A stretch of DNA of 6,968 nucleotides from JBFISM01 sp041608535 (GTDB lineage Bacteria > Actinomycetota > Acidimicrobiia > Spongiisociales > UBA5794). Where the stretch lies: positions 1 to 6,968 of the forward strand of contig JBFISM010000167.1 of assembly GCA_041608535.1 (NCBI GenBank). The letters run 5' to 3'. The position numbers and the translations under genes were made by a program. The notes below the pieces were generated by a model. That model was not told the DNA's origin and made no database searches. It saw only the letters and a list, made by a program, of their open reading frames with translations. Position 1 is the stretch's first letter. Each line of letters begins with the position of its first letter. Below, in pieces: positions 6,429 to 6,968 of this stretch.

Positions 6429-6968
6429 TCATAGCCAGCTCAGCAGCAGCGCCAGCGTCGCAGCGACGAATGCAGCAACGGCATTCGTGGTGAGCCAGCT
6501 CCATCGCTCCGCACGCACGGCATACGGGGTGACGAGCGCGACGACGAGCACGAGAATCGTCCCCAGCCCGGCGGGGCGGCCGATGGTGCCGGAGGCAACC
6601 GCCGCCAGCATGAGCGCCGCAGCCAAGAGATAGAGCAGCACGATCACGGCGAGGGTCCGGCTAGGGCCAATCCGGACGGCGAGCACGCGCTTGCCCGAAG
6701 CGGCGTCACTGGCGAGATCCGGCAACTCGAACGCCAGCATCATCGCCATGTGGATGAGCACAAGCGGCGCAATGCCCCACCACAGCTCGGCAGGAACCGC
6801 CGATTCTTGCGTCAGCACTCCGATGACCGGAACCACCCCCGCAACCACCAACGAGGTCGCCAGCTCACCGAATCCCGTTTGGAGCAGCCGCAGCGGAGGC
6901 ATCGAGTAGGCCCACGACACGGCAAGCGAGGCGACACCCAACCCAGCCGCCAGCGGCGCAGATGCGCC
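6429..6968 (-). CDS. UbiA/MenA-like membrane prenyltransferase, C-terminal 179 residues, 5' end cut by window edge
   Basis: The minus-strand frame is open to the right edge, so the start lies outside; the TTG at 6941 is an internal leucine, not a start. The fragment is strongly hydrophobic, with about five likely membrane helices: near residues 10-25, 36-54, 65-82, 105-126 and 134-150, with another at the C-terminus (163-178). The second aspartate-rich motif of UbiA prenyltransferases is visible as ELPDLASD (81-88, DxxxD at D84/D88), followed by SGKRVLAVRIG (91-101). The GKR-LAVR-G block is characteristic of the MenA-like branch, which attaches polyprenyl chains to dihydroxynaphthoate in menaquinone synthesis. 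YSMPPLRL (21-28) fits the loop before a helix in this family. The first aspartate-rich motif is outside the window. Family is clear; the aromatic acceptor (menaquinone precursor or other) cannot be decided from this fragment. Confidence 0.85.
   Translation of the reverse strand, partial: GASAPLAAGLGVASLAVSWAYSMPPLRLLQTGFGELATSLVVAGVVPVIGVLTQESAVPAELWWGIAPLVLIHMAMMLAFELPDLASDAASGKRVLAVRIGPSRTLAVIVLLYLLAAALMLAAVASGTIGRPAGLGTILVLVVALVTPYAVRAERWSWLTTNAVAAFVAATLALLLSWL

Overview
The window is a compact stretch of high-GC bacterial chromosome with GTG as well as ATG starts. It holds six protein genes and three copies of one 49-bp palindromic intergenic repeat. GC content and gene style suggest a high-GC phylum such as Actinomycetota, possibly an environmental lineage outside the well-studied actinomycetes. 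No phylogenetic marker is present, so the assignment is weak; Chloroflexota, Gemmatimonadota or another high-GC phylum cannot be excluded. No tRNA, rRNA, CRISPR array, transposase or phage gene was seen.

Layout from left to right. (1) Positions 1-791, minus strand: the N-terminal 263 residues of a GT4 glycosyltransferase closely resembling BshA, the first enzyme of bacillithiol synthesis. It runs off the left edge. (2) Positions 788-3814, minus: a very large protein of about 1000 residues. It has an N-terminal PIG-L/LmbE zinc deacetylase domain, a beta-rich middle, a glutamine-amidotransferase-like fold and a C-terminal cyclic-nucleotide-binding domain. Its stop codon overlaps the BshA start (GTGA), so the two are translationally coupled. 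(3) Positions 3938-5053, minus: the radical SAM enzyme of the AMMECR1/MEMO/radical-SAM (AmmeMemoRadiSam) system. (4) Positions 5163-5945, plus: the MEMO1-family partner, divergent from the radical SAM gene. (5) Positions 5970-6350, minus: a small SnoaL/NTF2-like protein. (6) Positions 6429-6968, minus: the C-terminal part of a UbiA/MenA-like membrane prenyltransferase, cut by the right edge.

The most unusual signal is the repeat family at 3879-3927, 5091-5139 and 6370-6418. All copies are exactly 49 bp, with invariant arms (GTCGAGTGTGC ... GCACACTCGAC) and a conserved asymmetric centre (CGATTAYGYGGC). All lie in the same orientation, and each sits just upstream of a minus-strand gene start. 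They occupy most or much of the otherwise very short intergenic gaps. They may be a dispersed REP/MITE-like element, a shared operator or promoter module, or an RNA hairpin; the sequence alone cannot decide.

Functionally, genes 1 and 2 can be read as a glycosylation-then-deacetylation pair, GlcNAc-malate formation followed by removal of the acetyl group, as in low-molecular-weight thiol synthesis. The deacetylase carries an unexpected cyclic-nucleotide sensor. Genes 3 and 4 are two parts of a widespread conserved system whose reaction is not, to my knowledge, established; the AMMECR1 component is not in this window. Genes 5 and 6 have no clear link to the others beyond sharing the repeat.
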